Source of the DNA: Bacteroidales bacterium
GTDB taxonomy: Bacteria > Bacteroidota > Bacteroidia > Bacteroidales > UBA932
Reading direction: 5' to 3'
DNA length: 32,463 nt
NCBI GenBank assembly: GCA_017439305.1
Contig: JAFSJK010000013.1
Coordinates: forward strand, 1-32,463
This document shows positions 8,020-15,825 of the stretch, in pieces. Both the position numbers and the translations under genes were made by a program. The first letter of the stretch is position 1. Each line of letters starts with the position of its first letter. Below the pieces are notes generated by a model. That model had not been told where the DNA came from and ran no database searches. It saw only the letters and a list, made by a program, of their open reading frames with translations.

Positions 8020-8080
8020 GCAAGAAAGACACAGGGTTCGGGCGACTTTTTTTCGGAGCCCGAACCCTATGTCTTTCTTG
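8020..8080. terminator. Long inverted repeat between convergent genes, probable bidirectional terminator
   Basis: Positions 8021-8043 and 8058-8080 are inverted copies over 23 bp with a single mismatch, separated by a 14-nt loop that contains seven T residues. It lies between the stop codons of two convergent genes (8006 and 8125). The stem has no T tract after it on either strand, so it is not a textbook intrinsic terminator, but position and stability suit a shared transcription end. Confidence 0.65.
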
Positions 8081-8124
8081 TCCTGTTGATTTCCGGATAT
8101 TTCAGGTAGTATCAGGAACGTATC

Positions 8125-9435
8125 CTAGAAACTGAACTTGACCATCTGCTGGATCCGGTGATGGAGGACCCAGTGACCGGACTCGAAGAGGCCGCCCATG
8201 TTGAACGTGCCCTCGCCGAAGAAGGCGCCGGTGCAGTCATATTCCAGGGAGAAGGTCAGGTTTCCCAGGTTGTAGGCAATGGTAGGAGTCGCACGGAAAG
8301 CCCTCTGGATCCGGTTGCTGACGGCATTGTTGAGCCACATCGTACGGATGTTCGCATCGTCGATGCCGAACAGTTTCTTCGTCATTCCCAGGCGCTGCAT
8401 GTAACCGCCCATGCAGGAGATTTGGAACTTCCTGCCGTACTGGAATGAAAGGAAGGAAGCCCAGTCCTGCATCGGTGTATACGTAAGTTCCAGCCGGTTC
8501 CAGTCGAAGGTAGGGCCATATCCCGAGAGAAGGTTCATGTGTTCGCCGGCCTGCGCCAGGACGCTCTTGGCCTTGATCTGGAACTTCCCGCCGGTGAACT
8601 GCAGATAGACATAGGGAGAGACGGCGAAGAGCCTGGTTTCCAATTTCTTGGTAAACACCCGGCTGTAATTCACCGTCCGGTCACTGACGGAAACGTCGGT
8701 GATGGTCGGTCCTATCCAGCCGGGTTTGCTGGAGAACAGGTCCACGCCCGCCTTGCCCAGGAATCCCCCGGCCGCGAAAGATACGCCCAGATACACTTCG
8801 GGAATCATTCCGAACCGATTGTAATCCAAGGTCTTTCCAGATGGGCCGGTGGGAAGGAACTGCATCGGGAAAAGGATGCCGCCCGTCCAGGTGAACTTGT
8901 GCACGGTCCAATGGAACATGACCTGGGGACTCCAGTTGAACGGATTGAAAGGAGATCCCAATTCCTCGTTGGTGACGTGCGGTACATCCACGGCCATCGG
9001 GTGCCAGGTCTGGCCTACATTCACGACCAGGTCTCCCAGAACCAGGTTGTCCCAAAGCATGCTCAGATAGGCCTGGCGCAGACGGAGAGTGGCCGCAGTC
9101 CCATTCAGGGCGTAGAAATCGCCCTCGATAGTGCCGCTGACCTTCGTCTCCCCGACCTGATAACCGGAGGCTCGCACGCCCAGGCGGGAGGTCAGGGCCA
9201 GCATCCGGAAGGAAGGGATGGCGTTCAGGTCCACTTCTCCGGACATCTTCACGTCCTTGGGCATATAGAAGAGGTCCGGGGTACCGGCATCCACCTGACG
9301 CGCATCAAACGTCATGTAGTTGCTGACGAAGCCGTAGGCCTTCACCCTGGCCGGCTTCTCCTCCTGGGCGGAGCATACGACGCCCGGGCCCAGTGCAGAA
9401 AGGGCTGCTAACAGCGAAAGAAGAATCTTTTTCAT
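8125..9435 (-). CDS. DcaP-like outer-membrane porin
   Basis: The 436-aa protein has a signal peptide (cut near ...VVCSAQ) and a C-terminal phenylalanine typical of outer-membrane barrels. The N-terminal pattern follows DcaP-type porins: KAYGFVSNYMTFDAR, then TSRLGVRA, IEGDFYA, LRLRQAYL and VGQTWHP. DcaP of Acinetobacter is a porin linked to dicarboxylate uptake; transferring that substrate here is inference. It is the last gene of the M49-like/SLC13/OprP-like cluster, 35 nt after the OprP-like gene, and ends at the inverted repeat 8021-8080. The family assignment is from remembered motif spacing, not a search. Confidence 0.7.
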   Translation of the reverse strand: MKKILLSLLAALSALGPGVVCSAQEEKPARVKAYGFVSNYMTFDARQVDAGTPDLFYMPKDVKMSGEVDLNAIPSFRMLALTSRLGVRASGYQVGETKVSGTIEGDFYALNGTAATLRLRQAYLSMLWDNLVLGDLVVNVGQTWHPMAVDVPHVTNEELGSPFNPFNWSPQVMFHWTVHKFTWTGGILFPMQFLPTGPSGKTLDYNRFGMIPEVYLGVSFAAGGFLGKAGVDLFSSKPGWIGPTITDVSVSDRTVNYSRVFTKKLETRLFAVSPYVYLQFTGGKFQIKAKSVLAQAGEHMNLLSGYGPTFDWNRLELTYTPMQDWASFLSFQYGRKFQISCMGGYMQRLGMTKKLFGIDDANIRTMWLNNAVSNRIQRAFRATPTIAYNLGNLTFSLEYDCTGAFFGEGTFNMGGLFESGHWVLHHRIQQMVKFSF

Positions 9436-9470
9436 ACAGATGGGTCCGGAAAAAAGTTTCAGCTATACCG

Positions 9471-10517
9471 TTAGAAACGGATATAGGACATGAACCAAAG
9501 CTCGTTGAACTGGGGCGTCGGCAGCAACTTGTTGTTGTGGTGGCGGTACTCGAGCTGGAAGTTCAGGTTCTTGTGGAGACGGAAGTTCAAGCAGCCGGAA
9601 TACATGTCGTGGCTGCTCTCCGCATTGCCATGGGCGCGGAACTCATCCCACTTGAGATAAACCTTGAGCCAGTCGGCCACAGGAATGCCGGCCGTGACAT
9701 ACAGGGCATCGGCGGCACCGCTCTGCTGCTTCTCGCCGGCGATGGCCGTCGCATACTCGGCGCGGAGCGTCCAGTTGTTGACGTCGTATTTGAGGCCGGC
9801 GCTGATGCGCTCCCGTTTGAGGACGTCCCCGGCGGAATTCACCCAATTGCCCTTCCAGCCGAAAGCGCCGATATACAGGCCTTTGATGGGCTGGATCTGG
9901 ATGGTTCCGATCAGGTCCTTCGACTTGTTGGCATCGACCAGGTTGATGCCCTGGCCATTATACAGGCCTAACTGATAATGGAGCAGCCGATACTGGTCAT
10001 CCGCCATCGGGATCAGGTCGCCCTGGACCTGGATGCCCTGGTCACGGCCGCCCATGTTGGCTTCGCCCAGACGGTCCCCCATGCCGGCCATCTTCTGGAC
10101 CAGGAGGGAGAAGTCTCCCACACCCACATCCCAGGGGTTCATCGGATTCTCAAAGGTGAAGGCACGCTTGAACTGGCCCAGCTTGACGGAAAACTCCTTG
10201 TACTTCGCCCACTCGACGAAGAAGTCCTTCACATGGGGGCTGGTACCGTTGGCCTGGAACTGGATGCGGTATTTGAAGTCGTTGAAGATGCTGCCGTCCA
10301 CATACAGACGGATAAGCCGGCAGTTGAATCCGGGACCGCCGTGGGCACCTTCCTGGTCGCTGTACTTGTAGCCGCCGATGATGTAGCCGCCCACCTTGGG
10401 CACGCTGACGAAATCGGTCACTTTATAGCCGTATTCGGGTTTCTGGTTCTCCTGCGCGAAGGCAGAAAAACAGGCTGCGGACAAAAGCGTCGCCAATAAA
10501 ACGATAGTTTTTTTCAT
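9471..10517 (-). CDS. OprO/OprP-type (phosphate-selective porin family) outer-membrane porin
   Basis: The 348-aa product starts MKKTIVLLATLLSAACFSAFAQ (signal peptide) and ends SYIRF, a terminal barrel strand. Its beta-strand pattern resembles the porin O/P family: FNCRLIRLYVDGSIFNDFKYRIQFQ, KDFFVEWAKY, VKLGQFKRAFTFENPM, then alternating strands. Family members are selective anion channels; phosphate is only one known ligand. An in-frame ATG at 10541 exists, but that start would overlap the SLC13 stop region and add eight residues before the signal peptide, so 10517 is preferred. It lies 16 nt after the SLC13 gene, implying linked outer- and inner-membrane passage of one solute. Confidence 0.82.
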   Translation of the reverse strand: MKKTIVLLATLLSAACFSAFAQENQKPEYGYKVTDFVSVPKVGGYIIGGYKYSDQEGAHGGPGFNCRLIRLYVDGSIFNDFKYRIQFQANGTSPHVKDFFVEWAKYKEFSVKLGQFKRAFTFENPMNPWDVGVGDFSLLVQKMAGMGDRLGEANMGGRDQGIQVQGDLIPMADDQYRLLHYQLGLYNGQGINLVDANKSKDLIGTIQIQPIKGLYIGAFGWKGNWVNSAGDVLKRERISAGLKYDVNNWTLRAEYATAIAGEKQQSGAADALYVTAGIPVADWLKVYLKWDEFRAHGNAESSHDMYSGCLNFRLHKNLNFQLEYRHHNNKLLPTPQFNELWFMSYIRF

Positions 10518-10533
10518 ATTCTTGGTGGATTGG

Positions 10534-11979
10534 TTAAGCAAACGGGAAGATCTTGGTAAGCCAGAAGTAGCCGAGGATGAAGCCGATGCAGCCGATGATG
10601 AGACCGATCTTGGTCATATCCTTGGTTTCCACCATGCCGGTCGCCGAAGCGATGGCGTTCGGAGGGGTGGAAATCGGGAACAGCATCGCGATGGAGGCGC
10701 ACACGGCGATGAAGGTGATCATCGCGGAGGTGCCGCCCATGGCCACGAACTGCGCGTTGTTGGCAGCCTCCGGATCGGCCATGCCGTTCGCCACCACGAT
10801 CAGGATCGGGATGAGCAGGGCCGCCGTGGCGGAGTTGGAGATGAAGTTGGAGAGCAGATAGCACACCAGGCCGGCGATGATGAGCACCACCCAGACCTTC
10901 ATGCTGCCGAACGGGATCGCCTGGATCAGGACCTTCGCAAGACCGGTGTCCTGCAGGCAGTATCCGAGGCAGAATCCACCGGCGACGAGCCAGAGGACGT
11001 TCCAGTTGATCTCCTTGATTTCCTCCTTGCCGAAAAGGCCCGTGGCGGTGAAGACACCCAGCGGAATCAGGGCCACGATGTTGGAGTTGATATGGGTAAG
11101 CTGCTCAGTGGCCCAGAGGAGGATCGTGCCGATGAAGGTGATCCATACCACCGTGAGTTTCCAATCCTTCTTTTTGTTGCTCTCAGGGATCTCCAGGACC
11201 AGTTTCTTGGTCTTGAAAGGGAAGAAGACGCGCAGCAGGACCCACGCGATCAGGATCATGATCAGCACGTAGGGAATCATATGGACGCACCACTCGCCGA
11301 AGGAGATGTCGATGCCAGCCTGCTCCAGGGCGCCCTTGGCCGTGGCGTTCGGCGGGGTGCCGATCGGGGTACCGATACCGCCGAGGTTCGCGGCGACCGG
11401 GATGGACAGGGCCAGGCCGATCTTGCCCTTGTCATCGGCCGGAAGCTTGGAGAGCACCGGGGTAAGGAGGGCGAGCATCATCGCGGCGGTAGCCGTGTTG
11501 GACATGAACATGGAGAAGACGGATATCATGATCAGGAAGCCCAGGAGGACGATCTCCGGCTTGGTACCGAAGAGTTTCAGCAGAGCGCGGGCCAGGGTGA
11601 CGTCCAGGCCGTATTTCTCGGCCATGATGGCGAGGACGAAACCGCCCAGGAACAGCATCACCACCGGATCGGCCATGGAGGACATGATACGGGCGTACGG
11701 GACAAGGGTGCCGTACTGCGGGTCGCAGAACAGGCCGATACCCTTGTTGGAAACTGTCAGGAGGGAGATGACAATCACCAGAAGCGAGGTGCTCCAGTTG
11801 GGGATGATCTCGAAGATCCACATCAGGGCGGCAAACACGAACAGGGCGATCACACGCTGCTGGACGACGGTCAGGGCCTCGATGCCGAAGAAGGACACCG
11901 GAACGGCCCAGAGGAAAATGGTGACCAGCAGCACGAGCGGCAGGAAGACACCATACTTGAGATTGAATTTCTTAGCCAT
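10534..11979 (-). CDS. SLC13/DASS family sodium-coupled dicarboxylate/sulfate-type transporter
   Basis: The 481-aa protein is strongly hydrophobic, with about a dozen helices, and fits the divalent anion:Na+ symporter family. The two substrate-binding SNT motifs are visible: SNTATAAMM (160-168) and SNSATAALL (381-389, the third position Ser instead of Thr). Two matching loops, GTPIGTPPNA (around 203-212) and FPISTPPNA (around 435), follow them in the internal repeat. Family members import succinate, malate, citrate, sulfate or similar anions. It is 12 nt downstream of the M49-like lipoprotein gene and upstream of two porin genes, so the cluster looks like an uptake pathway. The exact substrate is not readable. 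Confidence 0.9.
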   Translation of the reverse strand: MAKKFNLKYGVFLPLVLLVTIFLWAVPVSFFGIEALTVVQQRVIALFVFAALMWIFEIIPNWSTSLLVIVISLLTVSNKGIGLFCDPQYGTLVPYARIMSSMADPVVMLFLGGFVLAIMAEKYGLDVTLARALLKLFGTKPEIVLLGFLIMISVFSMFMSNTATAAMMLALLTPVLSKLPADDKGKIGLALSIPVAANLGGIGTPIGTPPNATAKGALEQAGIDISFGEWCVHMIPYVLIMILIAWVLLRVFFPFKTKKLVLEIPESNKKKDWKLTVVWITFIGTILLWATEQLTHINSNIVALIPLGVFTATGLFGKEEIKEINWNVLWLVAGGFCLGYCLQDTGLAKVLIQAIPFGSMKVWVVLIIAGLVCYLLSNFISNSATAALLIPILIVVANGMADPEAANNAQFVAMGGTSAMITFIAVCASIAMLFPISTPPNAIASATGMVETKDMTKIGLIIGCIGFILGYFWLTKIFPFA

Positions 11980-11991
11980 TATCTCACTTGT

Positions 11992-13590
11992 TTATTTTTC
12001 ATAGGTAAAGCGGATGTCCACCGGGATCTTCTCCAGTTCCAGGGACACGATGTCGGCCTCGATGGTCGGAGCCGCGACGACGTATTTGTTCACGAAAGCC
12101 CGGGCGGCGTCGATGTCACCGAGCGCCTGGATCCGGAGGATTTCGGCACCGAGGGATTCAATGGCCTCCCACGTCTTGCCATAATCGATGGAATAGCGGC
12201 CGGAAGCCTTGCGGGCGAACGCGCCTTTCTCGAGCATGTAGTTGTAGACCGCAATGCTGGCCGCACCGGTAGGATCGGCCGCACCGAAGCGGCAGGAACG
12301 GATGATGTTGGCGACGAAGGTGGCCAGCACGTCCTCTTTCTGGATCAGGGCGGAAATACGGTGGGCAGCCACCTCCTGCGCGCACAGATAAGTGCCGATC
12401 ACGTTGGACTTGGCCTTCTCGAAGATGAGCGACTCGTTGCCGAGGGCCTCCCCGACCGTTCCCTTTCCATTGACCGTTTCCTTGACACCCAGTCCCTTGG
12501 CAATCTCTCGGAACACGATGTTCCAATAGAAGGCGCTGGCGTCCAGATGGGACTGGTACGCATCCTCGAACAGGGTCATTCCCACCGGGAAGACGGTCCG
12601 GTTGAATTTCTCGCGGATGATGTTGTCAAACAGGATGGTACGGGTGCCCAGTTCCTCCTGGACCTTCGCATCATACGGGAAATTGATTGCAATCACCTTG
12701 AATCCGGCGTTGGTATATCCGCAGTAGTAAATCACATTGCAGGAGAAGATGTTGGATTCGGCCCCGGGAACAAAGGCATGGTACGCAGGGTCGCCGGGCA
12801 GCATTTTCTGCAGTTCGGGAAGACGGGCGGTCAGGGCGCCCAGTTCCTCGGTGCGCTTGAGATTCTTCAGGAGCACATACGCACCATAAGAGGCTTTTTC
12901 GCCATAAAGGGCATCGTCCACGGCCTCGTTCGGTCCGAGGACGAGGTCCATCTTGCTGTCGGTCATCTCCAGCCAGGCCTTGTCGCTCGCATAATAGTCG
13001 TCCGTCTTCAGGCCGTCGATCTTCTTGAGGAGGTAGTCACGGACGCTCTCCTTGATCGTAATGTCGGCGGCCGCCTGCAGGTAGTTGCAGATCTTGCCGA
13101 TGGATTCGGCATAGGCGTCATGGTACCAGACCGTCTTCAGGGAGTCTCCGTCCCGGACGACCAGGGTGTAGGGGCTGAGCTTGTCCGGATCGGCGAAGGC
13201 GTCGAACTCCTCCGCGGTCATGTCGGCCGGATAGAAACAGGCCCCGGCGGGCTTGGCGCCGTACCCTTCCACGAAAGGCTTGCCGTCAATCCGGTCCCAG
13301 GGACCGTAATTGATTTCGGCGTACAGTTTCGCGGCAGGATCGGAGAGGGAGGAAAGGAGCGCTTCCTTGTCCCCGAAATTCTGCTTCCAGTAGATATTGT
13401 CCACCTCATCCGCGGCGAAGCGGTACAGGTTCAGAACCTCCTTTCCGTTGTCGGTGATGCCCGAAAGGTCCGGAGCGGGAATCGTCACCACGGCATAGTT
13501 CTCCACCAGGCGGGCGGCCTTGGTCCTGTGCCGGTCACAGGAGGTGGCCAGGACGGCGAGAAGAGCCAGTGCGGCTGTCAGTTTTTTCAT
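11992..13590 (-). CDS. Peptidase M49 (DPP III)-like lipoprotein lacking all zinc ligands, probable pseudoenzyme
   Basis: The 532-aa protein has a lipoprotein signal peptide (cysteine 18 in LATSC). Its body resembles the short lipoprotein branch of M49/dipeptidyl-peptidase III-like proteins of Bacteroidota. In active relatives I expect HExxH-GLG followed by EExKAD; here the equivalent residues read R361-E-I-A-K365-GLG and E391-K392-AKS-N396. Both zinc histidines and the glutamate ligand are thus replaced, while surrounding residues (KETVNGKGTVGEAL) are kept. Each histidine change needs two or more base changes from a His codon, so sequencing error is unlikely. It is probably a non-catalytic binding or accessory lipoprotein. 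It heads the cluster with the SLC13 transporter and two porins. Confidence 0.75.
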   Translation of the reverse strand: MKKLTAALALLAVLATSCDRHRTKAARLVENYAVVTIPAPDLSGITDNGKEVLNLYRFAADEVDNIYWKQNFGDKEALLSSLSDPAAKLYAEINYGPWDRIDGKPFVEGYGAKPAGACFYPADMTAEEFDAFADPDKLSPYTLVVRDGDSLKTVWYHDAYAESIGKICNYLQAAADITIKESVRDYLLKKIDGLKTDDYYASDKAWLEMTDSKMDLVLGPNEAVDDALYGEKASYGAYVLLKNLKRTEELGALTARLPELQKMLPGDPAYHAFVPGAESNIFSCNVIYYCGYTNAGFKVIAINFPYDAKVQEELGTRTILFDNIIREKFNRTVFPVGMTLFEDAYQSHLDASAFYWNIVFREIAKGLGVKETVNGKGTVGEALGNESLIFEKAKSNVIGTYLCAQEVAAHRISALIQKEDVLATFVANIIRSCRFGAADPTGAASIAVYNYMLEKGAFARKASGRYSIDYGKTWEAIESLGAEILRIQALGDIDAARAFVNKYVVAAPTIEADIVSLELEKIPVDIRFTYEK

Positions 13591-13623
13591 ATCAAATAGT
13601 TTCTTGATTCCTGATACAGTTTA

Positions 13624-13631
13624 CAAAGGTA
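13624..13631 (-). promoter_or_regulatory. -7 box of the M49-like/SLC13/porin operon
   Basis: The minus strand reads TACCTTTG, a consensus Bacteroidota -7 element, which would start transcription about 28 nt before the ATG at 13590. No clear TTG lies at the -33 distance, so the promoter may be weak or need an activator. The gdhA terminator lies immediately upstream, which isolates this operon. Confidence 0.55.
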
Positions 13632-13664
13632 ACAATTCTCTCCGAAAATCCCCCTTAAAACAGG

Positions 13665-13710
13665 CAAAAAGAAGCCCGGCGCTGTCTTGCGCCGGGCTTC
13701 GTAACTTGAA
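13665..13710 (-). terminator. Intrinsic terminator of gdhA
   Basis: On the minus strand GAAGCCCGGCGC, loop AAGACA, and GCGCCGGGCTTC form a perfect 12-bp stem followed at once by TTTTT. It begins about 18 nt after the gdhA stop codon and is a classic intrinsic terminator. Confidence 0.93.
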
Positions 13711-13719
13711 TGCTGACGA

Positions 13720-15063
13720 TTAGATCGTTCCCTGCTCGAGCATGGCCTGGGCAACCTTCATGAAGCCGGCGATGTTCGCGCCCTTCACGTAGTCGACGGT
13801 GCCGTCCGGCTGGGTGCCGAACTTGACGCACTGCTCGTGGATGGACTTCATGATGAAGTGGAGTTTCGCATCCACTTCCTCGCCGCTCCAGCTGATGTGC
13901 TCCGCGTTCTGGGTCATTTCGAGACCGGAGGTGGCGACACCGCCTGCGTTCACGGCCTTGCCCGGCGCGAAGAGGATACCGTTGTGCTGGAAGAAATGGA
14001 TGGCACCCGGCTGGCAGCCCATGTTGGACACCTCGCAGCAGCACCAGCAGCCGTTGGCAGCCAGTTCCTTCGCATCATCCTCGGAGAGTTCGTTCTGGAA
14101 GGCGCAAGGGAGGGCGATGTCCACAGGGATGGACCAGGCCTTCTTGCCGGCGGTGAAGAACGCCTTGTCCGGGAACTTGGTGGCCATGTCCTCGACCAGG
14201 TTGCGGTTGGAGGCGCGCATGACAAGCATGTAGTCGATCATCTCCTTGGTGATGCCGTCAGGCATGTGGCAGACACCGTCCGGACCGGAGATGGCAACAA
14301 CCTTCGCGCCGAGCTCCTTGGCCTTGGTGGCGGCACCCCAGGCGACGTTGCCGAAGCCGGAGAGGGCGATCTTCTTGCCCTTGATGTCCTTGCCGGCCTT
14401 CTCGAGGAGGTGCTGGGTGAAATAGAGGGCGCCGAAGCCGGTGGCCTCCGGACGGAGGATGGAACCGCCCCAGGTGCCGCCCTTGCCGGTCAGCACGCCG
14501 GTGTTGTACTGGCGGGCCAGCTTCTTGTACATGCCGTACATGTAGCCGATCTCACGGCCGCCCACGCCCACGTCGCCGGCAGGGATGTCCTGGTCGGGAC
14601 CGATGCAGTTCCAGAGCTCCAGCATGAAGGCCTGGCAGAAACGCATGATCTCGTCATTGGACTTGCCCACGGGGTCGAAGTCGGAGCCGCCCTTGGCGCC
14701 GCCCATCGGCAGGGTGGTGAGGGCATTCTTGAAGGTCTGCTCGAAGCCGAGGAACTTGAGCATGGAAGGGGTCACAGCCCGGTGGAAGCGGAGACCGCCC
14801 TTATAGGGACCGATGGCGCTGTTGAACTGGATGCGGTAGCCGAGGTTCGTCTGGACCTCGCCCTTGTCGTCGACCCAGGTCACACGGAAGGTGAAGATAC
14901 GGTCGGGTTCGACCATCCTTTCGACAATCTTCGCCTTCTCAAACTCCGGATGCTGGTTATAGACCTCTTCGATGGATTCGAGGACTTCCTGCACGGCCTG
15001 AAGATACTCCTTCTCGAGCGGGTACTTGGCCTGGAGTTTCGCCATAATGTCTTGTGTTTTCAT
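13720..15063 (-). CDS. gdhA: Glutamate dehydrogenase (hexameric class, probably NADP-dependent)
   Basis: The enzyme makes glutamate from 2-oxoglutarate and ammonium, or the reverse, in the cytoplasm. The 447-aa length is that of the hexameric bacterial class. YKGGLRFH (87-94) and PMGGAKGGSDFDP (119-131, catalytic lysine K124) form the substrate site, PDQDIPAGDVGVGGREIGYM follows, and the nucleotide fold contains SGFGNVAWGA. The NADP preference is inferred from similarity to GdhA-type enzymes. It is transcribed alone, between a full promoter (15156-15126) and a strong terminator. A palindrome in the leader may regulate it. Confidence 0.95.
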   Translation of the reverse strand: MKTQDIMAKLQAKYPLEKEYLQAVQEVLESIEEVYNQHPEFEKAKIVERMVEPDRIFTFRVTWVDDKGEVQTNLGYRIQFNSAIGPYKGGLRFHRAVTPSMLKFLGFEQTFKNALTTLPMGGAKGGSDFDPVGKSNDEIMRFCQAFMLELWNCIGPDQDIPAGDVGVGGREIGYMYGMYKKLARQYNTGVLTGKGGTWGGSILRPEATGFGALYFTQHLLEKAGKDIKGKKIALSGFGNVAWGAATKAKELGAKVVAISGPDGVCHMPDGITKEMIDYMLVMRASNRNLVEDMATKFPDKAFFTAGKKAWSIPVDIALPCAFQNELSEDDAKELAANGCWCCCEVSNMGCQPGAIHFFQHNGILFAPGKAVNAGGVATSGLEMTQNAEHISWSGEEVDAKLHFIMKSIHEQCVKFGTQPDGTVDYVKGANIAGFMKVAQAMLEQGTI

Positions 15064-15094
15064 AACGATTGATTGGTTTTTTGTGTTAATTATG

Positions 15095-15113
15095 AAGTAA
15101 AATACTTTTACTT
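15095..15113. promoter_or_regulatory. Palindrome in the gdhA leader
   Basis: AAGTAAAATACTTTTACTT is a perfect inverted repeat (8-bp arms, 3-bp centre) located about 7-25 nt downstream of the predicted gdhA start site and 32 nt before the ATG. It could be an operator for a dimeric regulator or a weak RNA hairpin. The AT-rich leader makes a chance palindrome possible. Confidence 0.45.
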
Positions 15114-15125
15114 GTTTTAAGTGTA

Positions 15126-15156
15126 CAAATGTAAGTAATAAAAAGGAATCCGCAAA
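15126..15156 (-). promoter_or_regulatory. Promoter of gdhA
   Basis: On the minus strand TTTG (15156-15153), a 19-nt spacer and TACATTTG (15133-15126) match the Bacteroidota consensus. Transcription should start near 15120, giving a leader of about 57 nt that holds the palindrome at 15095-15113. Confidence 0.82.
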
Positions 15157-15213
15157 TACTTTTTAAGCAAAAATGGCGGTCTCCCGGACCTCTTCCATTT
15201 TCCGGAAATATCG

Positions 15214-15221
15214 TATCTTTG
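15214..15221 (+). promoter_or_regulatory. -7 box of the unknown 177-aa gene
   Basis: TATCTTTG matches the -7 consensus and lies 20 nt before the ATG at 15242. No good -33 element is visible at the right spacing. Confidence 0.55.
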
Positions 15222-15241
15222 CAGCCTCAACCGACAATGCG

Positions 15242-15775
15242 ATGAAAAAAGACTTCAAGGACAGGCTCTCAGCCTGCGTCAAGGACCTCACCGGCGCCGA
15301 GATCAAGGGGATCGTGGTGGACGAGGAAGGAGGACAGGTATCGGTCGTCCTCGTCCCGGGACGGGGACACGGCCGTGTCTCCCTCTCCCAGCTGCCCGAT
15401 GTCCTGAAAGTCGCCGACGTGGATATCGTGGGAGGAGACATCACCCTCCTGGGCGCCTACGCCGGCGTCCGTGACTTCGTGGATTCCTGGAACCTGGAGG
15501 CCGACGACCCCAGGATCGGGCGCTTCATCGAAATCCTCCGCCGGGAAACCCGGGGCGAGGTGGCGAACGTAGAGTTCCGCTCCGGCGAACTCCTCTACGA
15601 ACTCACGGTCCGTACCCTTGACTTTACCGCCCCGGAATACGTCTACATCGAAGGAGTCGATTTCCGGAGCCGGGTCCTCTATTGCTACACGTTCGTGGAG
15701 GACATGAACGACATCCTGGAGACGGACTCGTTCTCCATCCTGGGATACCCGTTCTCGGGATCCCTCAAAAGCTAA
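15242..15775 (+). CDS. Hypothetical protein, 177 aa, no family recognised
   Basis: I do not recognise this family. The product starts MKKDFKDRLSACVKDLTG and has no signal peptide or membrane helix, so it is probably cytoplasmic. It is rich in acidic residues, with alternating hydrophobic stretches (IKGIVVDEEGGQVSVVLVPG, ITLLGAY) suggesting an alpha/beta or beta-rich fold. Codon use matches its neighbours, which supports a real gene, as do a -7 box 20 nt upstream and a terminator just after the stop. The frame is open from 15173, but that stretch contains the promoter, so 15242 is the better start. It stands alone between divergent gdhA and convergent skp. Confidence 0.75.
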   Translation: MKKDFKDRLSACVKDLTGAEIKGIVVDEEGGQVSVVLVPGRGHGRVSLSQLPDVLKVADVDIVGGDITLLGAYAGVRDFVDSWNLEADDPRIGRFIEILRRETRGEVANVEFRSGELLYELTVRTLDFTAPEYVYIEGVDFRSRVLYCYTFVEDMNDILETDSFSILGYPFSGSLKS

Positions 15776-15805
15776 AAAAACTCCGGCCGGACGGTCGGAG
15801 TTTTT
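15776..15805. terminator. Bidirectional intrinsic terminator between the unknown gene and skp
   Basis: AAAAACTCCG and CGGAGTTTTT flank a GC-rich centre, giving a hairpin with A/T tracts on both sides, so it can end transcription from either strand. It starts 1 nt after the stop at 15775 and lies 20 nt from the convergent skp stop at 15826. Confidence 0.9.
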
Positions 15806-15825
15806 CATTCTCAGGCAGAAGGAGA

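Noticed and set aside
8020-8080. The 23-bp inverted repeat as an insertion-sequence end or integron attC site
   Set aside because: There is no transposase or integrase gene, no target duplication and no second repeat; the location between convergent stops suits a terminator better.
10522-13599. A 1025-codon plus-strand open frame opposite the SLC13 and M49-like genes
   Set aside because: The translation is a low-complexity string rich in His, Asp, Gly and Gln, typical of the reverse complement of real genes with this codon bias.
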